Assembly: GCA_018364155.1 (NCBI GenBank)
Contig: JAGZMM010000006.1
Location: forward strand, 60,459-124,458
Source: Clostridiales bacterium
GTDB lineage: Bacteria; Bacillota; Clostridia; Oscillospirales; Acutalibacteraceae
Length of the DNA stretch: 64,000 nucleotides
Direction of reading: 5' to 3'
This document shows, piece after piece, positions 1-9,094 of the stretch; the first letter of the stretch is position 1; each line of letters starts with the position of its first letter. The position numbers were made by a program, and so were the translations under genes. The notes below the pieces were generated by a model, which saw only the letters and a list, made by a program, of their open reading frames with translations, did no database searches and was not told the origin of the DNA.

Positions 1-169
1 CCAGGAAACCTTCGAAGGTGTCCACCGTCAATAGCTTGCCGTCAAAAAGACCCATTTCCTGGATCAGAGAAACCGAAGCCAGCAGGATGCTGATCAGGAT
101 TAGAATGGACACGGCAATTTCAATAAAGCCCGCGAGCCGGGTGATCCACTTATTGAGCCAGTTTTTCAT
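1..169 (-). CDS. Small membrane protein, start only (cut by window edge)
   Basis: Reading leftward from the ATG at 167-169, 56 codons are visible before the window ends. A GGAGGGAA ribosome site sits just upstream of the start. The visible part has a basic, Trp-containing N-terminus followed by one hydrophobic helix at about residues 12-36 and then a polar stretch (GLFDGKLLTVDTFEG). It is loosely reminiscent of PsiE-like small membrane proteins, but too little is present to assign a family. The protein continues beyond position 1. Confidence 0.5.
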   Translation of the reverse strand, partial: MKNWLNKWITRLAGFIEIAVSILILISILLASVSLIQEMGLFDGKLLTVDTFEGFL

Positions 170-435
170 GGCGTTCCCTCCCACTTTTGATAGCTTTATT
201 GTACCGTATGGCGCCGTGGGTGACAAGCGAAAATACAAGGAAAAAGAAAAAGCACAGAAAAAACTTGAAACGGGCGCCGAACCGTTTCAAATGCGGCTCT
301 ATACAAATGGCCTTCGGCCATCCACGCCAAAAACCATAGACACACTTCCTTCGCTGTTTGAGCAGCTTTGCCGGCAGAGCCATACTTGTGAAGATTGGTG
401 AATATACTCCAATAGAAACAAAAAAGGGGGAATAT

Positions 436-1344
436 ATGGTGCCTTTTGGAATGGCGTTTGCCGGAGGCGGAACCCGGGGAGCGGCGCATGTAGGGGTTTT
501 GATGGCGCTGGAGGAACACGGCCTTAAACCGGACGCGGTGTCCGGCGCCAGTGCCGGCGGCATTGTGGCGGGCCTTTACGCAGCGGGATTTACCGCAAAA
601 GAATTGCATGAGGTGGTAAAAGAGCTGTCCAAGAAAGGCATGCTGCTCGTCGACCCGGCCTATGGCGATATTTTCCTGGCTCTTGGACAATTTATCAGCC
701 GTAGACCCTTGTCCCTGTCCGGCGTTCTCAAAGGGAACCGGCTCGAGCGCTATCTGGATACCCTCACCGAAGGAAAAAAGCTCTGTCAGCTGTCCATGCG
801 CACGGTCATCCCAGCGGTGGACTTAATCAGTGGTCTGGTGGTTTCCTATACCAACCACCTGTTCGGCGTGCGCCCTATGCGGGGCGTGACTTGGGAAAAC
901 GAGGCCACCCTCAGCGAAGCCATGCGGGCCAGCGCAGCGGTTCCCGCCGTGTTCCGGCCCAAGGCAATCGGCAAACGCCGCCTGGTGGACGGGGGCGTGG
1001 TGGATATCCTCCCGGTGGACCTGCTGGTGGCCGCAGGAGAAGAAAACGTGCTGGCGGTGGACATTTCCGGAAGCTATCAGTGCCCCAAGCATCTGGACAT
1101 TCTAGAGGTGGCTTCCCATTCGTTGGGGATTTTGCAGGATAGCCTTCGAGAGTGCAAGACAAGAGGGGAACGTCTCTTGCTCAAGCCGGCGCTGCCCGAA
1201 GATGCGGGCCTGCTGACCTTTTCTCAGATGGAGGACTGCGTGCAGGCGGGATACGAAGCGGCCAGCCGCATGATTCCCACCATTCGTGCGCTGTTTTCCC
1301 TGCAAGAGGACGACGGGGAAAGGGAGAGAAAAATGGCCCGCTAG
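436..1344 (+). CDS. Patatin-like phospholipase (RssA/YchK type)
   Basis: A 302-residue cytoplasmic serine acyl hydrolase. All patatin signatures are visible: the glycine-rich oxyanion loop GGGTRG at about residues 10-15, the nucleophile elbow GASAGG at about residues 37-42, and the DGG catalytic dyad aspartate (LVDGGVVD) at about residue 186. The start is placed at the ATG at 436 because a strong AAGGGGG site lies directly before it and the oxyanion loop follows at once; the frame is open further upstream but without a ribosome site. Expected activity is hydrolysis of acyl chains from lipids; the substrate cannot be read from sequence. It stands alone, with no terminator seen before the response regulator that follows on the same strand. 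Confidence 0.85.
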   Translation: MVPFGMAFAGGGTRGAAHVGVLMALEEHGLKPDAVSGASAGGIVAGLYAAGFTAKELHEVVKELSKKGMLLVDPAYGDIFLALGQFISRRPLSLSGVLKGNRLERYLDTLTEGKKLCQLSMRTVIPAVDLISGLVVSYTNHLFGVRPMRGVTWENEATLSEAMRASAAVPAVFRPKAIGKRRLVDGGVVDILPVDLLVAAGEENVLAVDISGSYQCPKHLDILEVASHSLGILQDSLRECKTRGERLLLKPALPEDAGLLTFSQMEDCVQAGYEAASRMIPTIRALFSLQEDDGERERKMAR

Positions 1345-1397
1345 GGGAAATCGGAAAAAGAAAGGACGGTATGGTAGAAGTTTTGAAAAAAATATGG

Positions 1398-1403
1398 TAC
1401 ACT
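1398..1403 (+). promoter_or_regulatory. Possible extended -10 promoter of the response regulator
   Basis: TGG followed by TACACT forms an extended -10 box about 45 bases before the response regulator start. No good -35 hexamer is visible at 17 bases, so this is tentative. Confidence 0.3.
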
Positions 1404-1447
1404 ATGAACAAAAATGAATGCCATACGAATGGGAGCCGAATAAACTT

Positions 1448-2128
1448 ATGCGCAAAACATCCATCCTGCTCGTAGAAGACGATGCCGATATCAGCAATAT
1501 GCTTTGTGATCTCCTCACCCAAAACGAATATGCTGTGGAGCCTGCCTATTCGGGGACCGAGGCTATTTTGCTGATGGAGAAAAATGCCTATGATCTGGTG
1601 CTTCTAGACCTGATGCTGCCGGGCATTTCCGGGGAAGAGGTGCTCGCTCGGATCCGGCACAGCTCGGATGTACCGGTGATCGCCGTATCCGCAAAGGACG
1701 ACACCCGCACGAAAATTCAGGTGCTCAAAAGCGGCGCGGACGACTATGTGACCAAACCCTTTCATACCGATGAGCTGCTCGCCCGCATTGAGGCGCTTTT
1801 GCGGCGCAACAATGCTCGTCCGGTGGGCAGGGTGTTTCATTTTAAGGACATCACCCTGAATCCCTCCACCTTTGAAGTGAAGGTAGGGGAGGAGCCGGTC
1901 AGCCTTACGAAGCGGGAATACCTGATTTTGGAGCTGCTGATGAGCAATCCCAACAAGGTTTTTACCAAGAACAACATTTTTGAATCGGTTTGGAACGAGA
2001 CCTTTCTGGGGGAGGACAATGCCGTCAACGTGCACATCAGCAACATCCGCCAGAAGCTGGCCAAGATTAACGCCAGCCAGCCGTATATTCAGACCGTGTG
2101 GGGCATTGGGTTTAAGATGCATACGTAA
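1448..2128 (+). CDS. OmpR/PhoB-family response regulator
   Basis: A 226-residue two-component response regulator. The receiver domain (about residues 5-118) has acidic residues D11/D12, phospho-acceptor D54 in VLLDLMLPG, and K103 in the VTKPF loop. A winged-helix DNA-binding domain follows (about residues 130-226; LTKREYLILELL and QTVWGIGFKM). ATG 1448 is chosen because the receiver begins immediately after it (RKTSILLVEDD) and GGGAG lies upstream. Genes of this type usually sit next to a histidine kinase and an ABC exporter. Here those genes are found further right on the opposite strand, separated by an alpha/beta hydrolase. The stop codon overlaps an ATG (TAATG) that opens only a 21-codon frame, as if a following gene had been lost. 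Confidence 0.9.
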   Translation: MRKTSILLVEDDADISNMLCDLLTQNEYAVEPAYSGTEAILLMEKNAYDLVLLDLMLPGISGEEVLARIRHSSDVPVIAVSAKDDTRTKIQVLKSGADDYVTKPFHTDELLARIEALLRRNNARPVGRVFHFKDITLNPSTFEVKVGEEPVSLTKREYLILELLMSNPNKVFTKNNIFESVWNETFLGEDNAVNVHISNIRQKLAKINASQPYIQTVWGIGFKMHT

Positions 2129-2271
2129 TGAAGAAACACACGCAAGGAAAACCGCAGGCTTATTTTATGAAACGGCTTGCAGATGCCGCCTGAGCGCTCT
2201 TGTTCGATTCTATTTCAAACAGGCGGGGCGGTACTTTATGGGCTGCCGTAAAAGACGAATCCTGATAAAAC

Positions 2272-2309
2272 AAAAGAGCCTGGGGCAAGTGTGTGCCCCA
2301 GGCTCTTTT
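2272..2309. terminator. Bidirectional terminator between convergent genes
   Basis: A perfect 16-bp stem (2272-2287 with 2294-2309) with a 6-base loop, A-run on one side and T-run on the other. It serves both the rightward response regulator and the leftward hydrolase. Confidence 0.85.
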
Positions 2310-2337
2310 CGCAGACGCAGCCTGCCAGCCGAATTGT

Positions 2338-3150
2338 TTATTTTTGCTGGAGAAATTCCACCAGCCGCTCGTTAAACGAATCCAGCTCATCGTAGCAGAC
2401 GCCATGGGCGCTATGATCAAACGCGAAAAGCTGGGAATTGGCGATGGAGCGGTTGAGCTCCTGGGCAAATGCAAAGGGGCAGAACTGGTCCTGCCGTCCG
2501 TGAAAGATGCCGGTGGGAACGGTGATCTTGCGCAGATCGGAACGAAGGTCCTCGTCGCGCATGGCGATGGCGGTCTGCACGGTGGCGATGCCGCTTGCCT
2601 GCAGACACAGCCCTTTTATCCAGGAAAACATGGCGTCGCTGTGCGGTTGGGCGAAGAGCAGGCCGGCAAACTCCTCTATCAGCTGCGGCCGGTCGGAGGA
2701 TGCCTGGCGGATCAGCTCGTCAACCTGCATTTTGGTCATGCCGTGGGGAGAGCCATACTTTTGGATAAAGGCAGGCGCTGCCGCAGAAAAGAGGCAGAGC
2801 TTCTCCACCGGGGCGCCTGGAAAGAGAGACAGGTATCGCAGTGCCACCGCCCCGCCCAGGGAAAAGCCAGCCAGTGTAAACTGGGTCAAGCCAAGGCTTC
2901 GCACCACGGCGTTTACGTCTCGGGCCAATTGGTTGTACCGGTACCCGTCGGAAGGCCGGTCGGAATCACCGAACCCGCGCAGGTCCATGAGGACGCAGCG
3001 GTAATCGTACTTGGGCAGCAGGTGCAGCTGATATTCGAACATGTTGCGGTTGAGCGGCCAGCCGTGGAGGAGAAAAATGGTCTTCCCGCCGGCCGGATTG
3101 ATGTCCTCCACCGCAATTTTGACATTCGGCTGTACATTCACGGTAATCAA
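2338..3150 (-). CDS. Alpha/beta-fold hydrolase
   Basis: A 270-residue alpha/beta hydrolase. Motifs in order: oxyanion segment LLHGWPLN (about residues 28-35), nucleophile elbow GFSLGG (serine about residue 97), a later acid position near GRQDQF, and a C-terminal catalytic histidine in DHSAHG. It resembles the broad group that includes non-heme chloroperoxidase-like esterases; the substrate is unknown. The start is TTG at 3150 with AGGAGG at good spacing. It interrupts what would otherwise be a response regulator/kinase/ABC exporter neighbourhood and may be an insertion into it. Confidence 0.85.
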   Translation of the reverse strand: MITVNVQPNVKIAVEDINPAGGKTIFLLHGWPLNRNMFEYQLHLLPKYDYRCVLMDLRGFGDSDRPSDGYRYNQLARDVNAVVRSLGLTQFTLAGFSLGGAVALRYLSLFPGAPVEKLCLFSAAAPAFIQKYGSPHGMTKMQVDELIRQASSDRPQLIEEFAGLLFAQPHSDAMFSWIKGLCLQASGIATVQTAIAMRDEDLRSDLRKITVPTGIFHGRQDQFCPFAFAQELNRSIANSQLFAFDHSAHGVCYDELDSFNERLVEFLQQK

Positions 3151-3225
3151 AAAAATCCCTCCTGAATCCGTCGTTTACCTTACCATATGAAGAAAAGACG
3201 GCGTTCAGAAGCGGATTTTTTCTTT

Positions 3226-4137
3226 TTATCCGTTTGGAAAAGTGACCGTGATGACGAAGGTGGACGCTTCCAGGGCCGCCTCGATGGTTCCGCCCATGCG
3301 TTCGGTCAGCTTCTTTGCGATGGACAGACCCAACCCGGTGGTCCGACGGCTTCTGGAGCGGTCGGTGGTGTAAAACCGGTCGAAGAGATGAGGAAGGTCC
3401 GCCTCTTCGATGGTGTGGGTAGCGTTTTCAAAGCGGATACGGCAGCCGGATGCGGTTTGCTGAGAGCAAATGCGGTATTCCCCATCTCCGTGGACCAGAG
3501 CATTTTGCAGGATATTCGCAAAGACCCGGCGAAGAGCGTCCTGGTCTGCAAAAATGACCGGTGAACCGTCCGGAATATCCACACTTGGACCCGCGCCCTT
3601 CTGGCAGAAATCGTCGTAGAAAAGGGATACGGCGTCCCGCAGCACATTGTTTACCGGCAGCCGTTTCGGTTCCAAAACCAGCTCATCCGCCTCAATGCGG
3701 GCAAATTCAAAAAGCTGGTCCAGAAGCTTTTGCACAGAGCCAATCCGCCGGTCGATCACCCTTAGGTACTGCTCGCGTTTTTTTGCCGGTATCTTTGGGG
3801 AGCGAAGCATCTGCAGGTAGCCGGAGGCGGAGGTCAGCGGCGTGCGAAGATCGTGGGAGATGCTCGTGATGGTGTCCTTGTAATTGCGGCTGACCCGCAG
3901 GAGGGCCTGTTCGGTGCGGCGGTGCCGCTCCAGCGCTTCATTGATGTCCACTGCCAACGCATCCACATCCCGAAAAGTAAGCGTAGTGCTCAGCTGCAGG
4001 CTGGTGTCGGTTTGCTTTAGAAAGTCCATCTGCCGTTTTAGGGCACGTACCTGCCTGCGGTACCCGTGCAAAAAGGCGGACAAAATGCCCGCCGTCACTG
4101 CAAGAAGGATCACTGCCGTCCAAAGAATTCCGTTCAT
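3226..4137 (-). CDS. Sensor histidine kinase next to an ABC exporter
   Basis: A 303-residue membrane histidine kinase with a single N-terminal transmembrane helix (about residues 4-24) and no sizeable external domain, as in intramembrane-sensing kinases of antimicrobial-peptide detoxification modules. H95 in SISHDLRTPL is the phospho-acceptor. The ATPase domain shows the N box (ANILQNALVHGDGEY) and the G2 region TGLGLSIAKKL. It lies about 55 bases downstream of the exporter permease on the same strand and is probably co-transcribed with it. Its natural partner is probably the regulator at 1448-2128, although that gene is now on the other strand and some distance away. Confidence 0.87.
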   Translation of the reverse strand: MNGILWTAVILLAVTAGILSAFLHGYRRQVRALKRQMDFLKQTDTSLQLSTTLTFRDVDALAVDINEALERHRRTEQALLRVSRNYKDTITSISHDLRTPLTSASGYLQMLRSPKIPAKKREQYLRVIDRRIGSVQKLLDQLFEFARIEADELVLEPKRLPVNNVLRDAVSLFYDDFCQKGAGPSVDIPDGSPVIFADQDALRRVFANILQNALVHGDGEYRICSQQTASGCRIRFENATHTIEEADLPHLFDRFYTTDRSRSRRTTGLGLSIAKKLTERMGGTIEAALEASTFVITVTFPNG

Positions 4138-4192
4138 GGTCGATCACGCTCCCGTAAAGGTAAGAAGGACGGCAGTGCCATGCCGTATCTTC

Positions 4193-5026
4193 TTATTTGA
4201 TGTCTCGCCGGACAAAGGAATATACGCCAAAGAAGGTAAAGACCGCGAAGGTAACCACCGCCACAATGGCGCACCGCAGCACCGCGTCGCCGCTGAGCGG
4301 CAGCACCGACAGCTCGGTGATGTTGGAAAAGAGCCAATATTTCGAAAGGTCTATCCGGTCTTCTTTCAGCAGGTAGTTAAGAAAGGTACTGATGAGCTGT
4401 GGAATCAGGACCACAAAGGACACCGTACAGATGTTGACCGCTACCGCGCCGCCGATGCTGCGCAGCAAAAAGGAGATCGCCACCATGACGCCTACAGCAG
4501 CCAGGTGCATGAGCACCTGCATGAAAAGCAGGGTCAACACATCCGAGAGATTCGCTGTGCCAAAACCCCAGAGGACCGTACCAGTGGCCAGGGCTGCACC
4601 CGCCATCAAAAGCAGCATGAGAGTGCCGGCGACCGCACCGGTGATGAGCTTGGAAAAGTAAATAGAGGTTCTGGAAAAGCCTTTGGCCGCGATGTTTTTG
4701 AACGTGCCGTGAGAGAAGTCCGCTGTTACGAACAGGGCGACGAAAATGCCGATGAGCACCGGCAGCAGATTGCCGCCGAAGGACGTGGTCATTGCCCACA
4801 GGCCGTTCATATCCCCCTCAAATCCGATGGCGGAGGTGGACATCCCCACGCCGTAGGAAGGAATGTCTCCCTGGGCGATTTCCGGGGGCATGAGCTCGAT
4901 CATTCTATTGAGAAGCTCATAGGAAAAGACGCTGAAAATCGTAAAGAACGCCAGCACCAGCGCACAGATGTAAAAAGACTTCTGCCGCCACAGCTTATAG
5001 AATTCGGTACGTAACAGATTAAGCAT
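4193..5026 (-). CDS. ABC-2 type transporter permease
   Basis: A 277-residue integral membrane protein with six predicted hydrophobic segments, beginning with the amphipathic LLRTEFYKLWRQKSFY segment typical of lantibiotic/bacitracin-type exporter permeases. It probably forms the membrane part of an exporter with the ATPase directly upstream. The two genes overlap by 8 bases (5019-5026), indicating translational coupling. The neighbouring histidine kinase suggests a role in sensing or expelling peptides or membrane-active drugs, but the substrate cannot be read from sequence. Confidence 0.82.
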   Translation of the reverse strand: MLNLLRTEFYKLWRQKSFYICALVLAFFTIFSVFSYELLNRMIELMPPEIAQGDIPSYGVGMSTSAIGFEGDMNGLWAMTTSFGGNLLPVLIGIFVALFVTADFSHGTFKNIAAKGFSRTSIYFSKLITGAVAGTLMLLLMAGAALATGTVLWGFGTANLSDVLTLLFMQVLMHLAAVGVMVAISFLLRSIGGAVAVNICTVSFVVLIPQLISTFLNYLLKEDRIDLSKYWLFSNITELSVLPLSGDAVLRCAIVAVVTFAVFTFFGVYSFVRRDIK

Positions 5027-5930
5027 TCCCGTAGCCTCCCATCCGCTGCATGAAGTACCCTTCCAAATCCTGCCCCGCCGGAGCGATGGTCATGACGGTC
5101 ACACCATTTTTCACAAGCGTGGTGTTGACCATGCCGGAATCCTCTAAATAGCCGAACAGGCGTATGGTCTGGTCAGGCAGCACGTCGAACTGATCGGTTT
5201 TCAGTGCGCTTTCGAGCACCTGCGCCGCCTTTTTTACGTCGTCCACCTGGATGCGCAGGCAGCGCCGGCATCGGGTTTGCAGCTCGTCTTTGGAAAATTC
5301 GTCCACCAGTACCCCTTGGTTGATGATGCCGTAGCAGGTGGCGATTTTCGCAAGCTCCCCTAAGATGTGGCTGGAAAGCAGGATGGTGATGCCTTTTTCC
5401 CCGTTGAGCATGAGAAGGAGATCGCGGATTTCCTTGATGCCGGTGGGATCCAGGCCGTTGATGGGCTCGTCGAGAATGAGAAAATCCGGATGCCCCAGCA
5501 GGCATTGGGCGATGCCCAGGCGCTGGCGCATGCCCAAGGAAAAATGCTTGACCTTCTTATTCCCGGTTTCGGCCAGACGGACGGTTTTAAGAGCTTCGTC
5601 CACGCTGCCCTTTTCCGGGATTCCCAGTAGAAGCCGGTGGGCCTCTAGATTTTGTCTCGCCGTCATGTTGGGATACAGGGAAGGATATTCAATCATGCTG
5701 CCGATGCGCCGCCGGCTTCTCGAAAAATCCTGTCCGCCGAATAGGGTCATGTCCCCCTTATCCGGCCGTGCAAGGCCGGTGACCAGGCGCATGAAGGTGG
5801 TTTTACCCGCCCCATTTTTGCCGATAAAGCCGTAGATATCCCCCTCTTTTACGTGCAGGCTGACCTGGTTGACAGCCGCCCGGCCGCCGTACAGCTTGGT
5901 TAGCCCGTTGGTTTCCAGAATCAGTGGCAT
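5019..5930 (-). CDS. ABC transporter ATP-binding protein (BcrA-like)
   Basis: A 303-residue ABC ATPase. Walker A is GKNGAGKTT, the signature is FSLGMRQRLGIA, Walker B is FLILDEPINGLDP and the H-loop is SSHIL. The C-terminal extension of about 90 residues is usual for bacitracin/lantibiotic-immunity ATPases. ATG 5930 is chosen over the longer frame because GGAGG lies 7 bases before it. First gene of the leftward exporter operon; it powers the permease encoded immediately downstream. Confidence 0.9.
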   Translation of the reverse strand: MPLILETNGLTKLYGGRAAVNQVSLHVKEGDIYGFIGKNGAGKTTFMRLVTGLARPDKGDMTLFGGQDFSRSRRRIGSMIEYPSLYPNMTARQNLEAHRLLLGIPEKGSVDEALKTVRLAETGNKKVKHFSLGMRQRLGIAQCLLGHPDFLILDEPINGLDPTGIKEIRDLLLMLNGEKGITILLSSHILGELAKIATCYGIINQGVLVDEFSKDELQTRCRRCLRIQVDDVKKAAQVLESALKTDQFDVLPDQTIRLFGYLEDSGMVNTTLVKNGVTVMTIAPAGQDLEGYFMQRMGGYGNA

Positions 5931-6032
5931 ACGCTCGCCTCCTTTGTTTGATGCAGCCAAGTATATCGCCCAAGGTTTTCGAAATCCTTCGAAAAAGATA
6001 AAGAAAAGATAAAGTCCCGTGGTTTTCTTCTG

Positions 6033-6078
6033 AAAAAGACAGGCGCGGCGGCCGGCAATCCTTTGCCAGCCGCCGCGC
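6033..6078 (-). terminator. Terminator of the EAL-domain gene
   Basis: A GC-rich hairpin (6043-6078, 16-bp stem with one wobble) begins just after the stop codon of the leftward EAL gene and is followed on the minus strand by a T-run. Confidence 0.75.
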
Positions 6079-6080
6079 GG

Positions 6081-8324
6081 TTACATATCCAGATCCCTGC
6101 CGAACACATATGCTTCGAATTCTCCCATCGGCATGGGCTTTGCATACAAAAAGCCCTGGGCCATGTCGCACCCGATCTTTTTGAGAAACGCAGCTTGCAC
6201 CTCCGTCTCCACTCCCTCGGCCACCACCCGGATGTTGAGCTCCTTTGCTATGGAAACCACCCCGGAAATCACCGTTCTACCCCGGTCGCTGTTGGCCGTT
6301 TCCCGGAAGAACTCTCGGTCCAGCTTGAGGATGTCTACCGGAAGCTCCTTGAGCAGATTCAGCGACGAGTACCCCGTGCCGAAATCATCCATAGATAGAG
6401 CAAAGCCCACTTGATGCAGCTGCCGCACCAAATCCATAAAGATCGTAAAATTGTCAAATACCACGCTTTCCGTCAGTTCCAGCTCGATGAGCTTAGGAGG
6501 GATGCGGTAGTGCTCCGTCACACGCTGGTATTTCTCGATAAAGTCCATATTGTGCAGATGGACCCTGGAGAGATTGACGGCAATCGGCACCGGAGTCAAT
6601 CCCAAGTCCAGCCATAGCCGCAGCCGTTTGCAGACCTGTCGGAATACATACAAATCCAGTTCCAGAATAAACCCGTTGCGTTCGAACAAAGGAATAAACC
6701 GATCCGGTCCAATCAGGTCTTTTCCCGGCCAGTTCCAGCGCACCAGCGCCTCTGCACCGGATACCATACTGGTTCCAAGCGCAATCTTCGGCTGTAGATA
6801 CACGACGAATTCACCATGTTCCAGTGCCCAACGCATGTGATTTTCCATGTTCTTTTCCTTCAGCATGTGGTCACGGATGCAGTCGGAATAATAGATGCAT
6901 GCGCCCTTCTCATTGTCCTTGGAGGCTTTGTGGGCCAGGTTTGCCCGTTCGATTAGGGTAGTGATGGGCAGGGACGGGTCCGCAATCTTATACACACCGC
7001 TGAAAAGAACTAGGGCGTATGGAGTGTGCTCGTTGGAAGAAGCGCAGATGGCGTGGCGGATTTGTTCGATCCGGCCGGTCAGGTCCTGTGTGGTGGAATA
7101 GCGCAAAAGCAGAAGAAAATAATCGTTTGCCACTCGGCAGAACGCTTCGTTTTCTTTGACCTGCTTGTGTAAGCAGGCGGCAATGTGGCATAAAGTTCGG
7201 TTTCCTTCTTCGTAACCAAACGCGTCGTTGATGTATTTGAATTTGTCCACATCCATCTGAACTATGGCATAGTGCACATGGGTATGCTTCTCCAACAGAT
7301 TTTTTGCATCCAGCAGGAACCAGGCGAGATTGTGCACGCCGGTCACGCCGTCATAATAAGCGAGCTGTTCAAGCTGCTGTTTGCTTTGGTGCTGATATAT
7401 CACAATATACACAAACAAAAGGGCAAACAGCCCGATCACACCGATGTAAAGAAAAAGCGTGCGTGTCAGAATAGAGTCGCTGCGCTCTGACACCACGCTT
7501 GCAGGCGCTACCGAAAGCAGGTACCAGTCGTTGACGCCGATGGGAGTGTAATCCATATATTTGACCACGCCGTTGATCTCATATTCGAGAATGCCGGATT
7601 TGTTCAACAACATGTTGAATTTTACTTCGCCGCTGTCCGCATACACGGTGACATCTGGATTGCGAAAAAGGCTGTCAAGCCCGGTGAAGCCGGGGTCGTG
7701 GCCAGGATGGGCGGTATTGACCACCAATTCTCCCGTGTTCTGCACGATATAGGAATATCCCCGGCCCTCAAACGTGGAAACCGAAAGCAGCTCCTGATAG
7801 ACATCCATATGATGGGCTGCGAAAATGACAGCAATAGCCTTGTCCTGTTTATAGATCGGAGTGGCGTATACATGGATGGGTTCACCGTCTGCTTTGTCGG
7901 TGAGCATATCCGTTACCGACGGATCGCCGTTGATAAAAGCATCGTAAAAATAGGCCTGGTCGGAAAAGTCCATCTCCATGTGGTCGGTGGTATGTGCGAT
8001 GCCGTCGGACGTGATGATGCCCATTCGCTTAAACCCGTTGTTTTCACAAACGCCTTCCAAGGTGGGAAGAATCCGATTCAAATCCAAGTCTTCCTGCGCG
8101 CCGAGGAACTCGGCCAAATCGTGCAGGGTGCTCAAATCTCCGTCGATCTGCTTTTTCACCGTTTTGACGCTTTGCTGGGAAATCTCAGATAAATAAGCAT
8201 TGGTTTCCGCCTTCAGGTTCGCGGTCAAATCCTTCATGTAAAAAACCGCGAAACCGGAGAGAATCGCCAGCATCAGCCCCACCAGGAAAATGGAGACGGC
8301 GATGGAATTTTTTTTGGTTTTCAT
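6081..8324 (-). CDS. Membrane c-di-GMP phosphodiesterase (Cache-degenerate GGDEF-EAL)
   Basis: A 747-residue sensor enzyme. Two transmembrane helices (about residues 8-28 and 290-312) bracket an external Cache-type sensor domain. A GGDEF-like domain follows, but its active-site motif is degraded (RVANDYF where GGDEF is expected), so it should not make c-di-GMP. The C-terminal EAL domain appears intact: EALVRW, the Asn of VNLSRVH, ELTESV, DDFGTGYSSL, the lysine in ILKLDREFF, EGVET and QGFLY. The expected net activity is breakdown of c-di-GMP to pGpG in response to an external ligand. ATG 8324 is chosen because GGGAG lies 8 bases upstream. Single gene with its own terminator. Confidence 0.9.
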   Translation of the reverse strand: MKTKKNSIAVSIFLVGLMLAILSGFAVFYMKDLTANLKAETNAYLSEISQQSVKTVKKQIDGDLSTLHDLAEFLGAQEDLDLNRILPTLEGVCENNGFKRMGIITSDGIAHTTDHMEMDFSDQAYFYDAFINGDPSVTDMLTDKADGEPIHVYATPIYKQDKAIAVIFAAHHMDVYQELLSVSTFEGRGYSYIVQNTGELVVNTAHPGHDPGFTGLDSLFRNPDVTVYADSGEVKFNMLLNKSGILEYEINGVVKYMDYTPIGVNDWYLLSVAPASVVSERSDSILTRTLFLYIGVIGLFALLFVYIVIYQHQSKQQLEQLAYYDGVTGVHNLAWFLLDAKNLLEKHTHVHYAIVQMDVDKFKYINDAFGYEEGNRTLCHIAACLHKQVKENEAFCRVANDYFLLLLRYSTTQDLTGRIEQIRHAICASSNEHTPYALVLFSGVYKIADPSLPITTLIERANLAHKASKDNEKGACIYYSDCIRDHMLKEKNMENHMRWALEHGEFVVYLQPKIALGTSMVSGAEALVRWNWPGKDLIGPDRFIPLFERNGFILELDLYVFRQVCKRLRLWLDLGLTPVPIAVNLSRVHLHNMDFIEKYQRVTEHYRIPPKLIELELTESVVFDNFTIFMDLVRQLHQVGFALSMDDFGTGYSSLNLLKELPVDILKLDREFFRETANSDRGRTVISGVVSIAKELNIRVVAEGVETEVQAAFLKKIGCDMAQGFLYAKPMPMGEFEAYVFGRDLDM

Positions 8325-8456
8325 CAGGTTCGCTCCCAGCTTCCCATCTGCCAAAGAGCCGTGGCCTTAAAAGACAGGAATCGATCGATATGTTTTCCTT
8401 AATCTTATCATAGGCACACCCCCAACCACAAGCAGATTTTTCGCCTTTTCCTTACA

Positions 8457-8500
8457 AAAAACCAGGCTGCACCGAATCTGTCCGGCACAGCCTGGTTTTT
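8457..8500. terminator. Perfect intergenic hairpin with A/T runs
   Basis: A perfect 13-bp stem (8457-8469 with 8488-8500) ending in five A and five T. It could terminate in either direction, but no gene ends here: the EAL gene starts on its left and runs away from it. It may mark the end of a small RNA, or act as an attenuator in the EAL leader. Confidence 0.5.
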
Positions 8501-8910
8501 AAATGGAGAGTGAAAAATGAAGAAGGAGAAAGAAAAAAGGGGTACAATCGGAAGAGAACAAGCAGAAAATGGGGTTGTTTTCTGTTTTATCCGGCTCCTT
8601 CCGACGCCTTTATCATATGTGATATTTATGACTTCCTTTTATCATAGGCGTAAGCATTTCATAAACAAAAGATGAACGAAAAATGAACATGTGCACAATG
8701 AACAGATAGCATTAGTTTGTTTTATAGAAATAATACAAATAAAATGCAAAAAACAGGGAAAAATGCAAATTTATCGATTTTTCTAAGCCGATCGGGATCT
8801 CTTGTATTATTCTTTTGGATCGCCGGGTTTATTTTTTTCATGCTTTAGGAAGTCCTGTTAAAAGCATAGCCTGCAAGCGGGAAGAAAAACTTCCAGTTAC
8901 GGCGGAATTC
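8501..8910. other. AT-rich gene-free stretch
   Basis: No credible coding region. It is noticeably more AT-rich than its surroundings and contains short near-repeats of ATGATAAA on the minus strand (plus-strand TTTATCAT, around 8610-8645). It probably holds the promoter of the leftward EAL gene. No known riboswitch motif was recognised. Confidence 0.4.
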
Positions 8911-8942
8911 TGCATAATTGCAGGACTTTCGGTGGCATAATA
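8911..8942 (+). promoter_or_regulatory. Possible forespore sigma-G/F promoter of spoIVB
   Basis: TGCATA at 8911-8916 and CATAATA at 8936-8942 fit the -35 and -10 consensus for sigma-G/sigma-F (CATWHTA), although the spacer of 19 is one base long. It lies about 150 bases upstream of spoIVB, which is a forespore gene in Bacillus. Confidence 0.35.
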
Positions 8943-9094
8943 AATCTGGTATTTTTTGGTTGTTTCCCAGCATCCACCGCGAATAGGGTCATTTCCCACC
9001 GATAAAAGTCCGTTTGCGTGCGAAGCTATAATGCGGACAAAAACGCAGTGTTATCAGGAAAAACGCGGCTGATGCCGCAAGCCAGGAGGTAGAA

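Noticed and set aside
2293..3165. Rightward open frame opposite the alpha/beta hydrolase
   Set aside because: Begins inside a terminator and mirrors the hydrolase frame; no ribosome site or motif.
3884..5014. Long rightward open frame opposite the exporter permease
   Set aside because: Shadow of the leftward kinase and permease genes, which have clear membrane and catalytic signatures.
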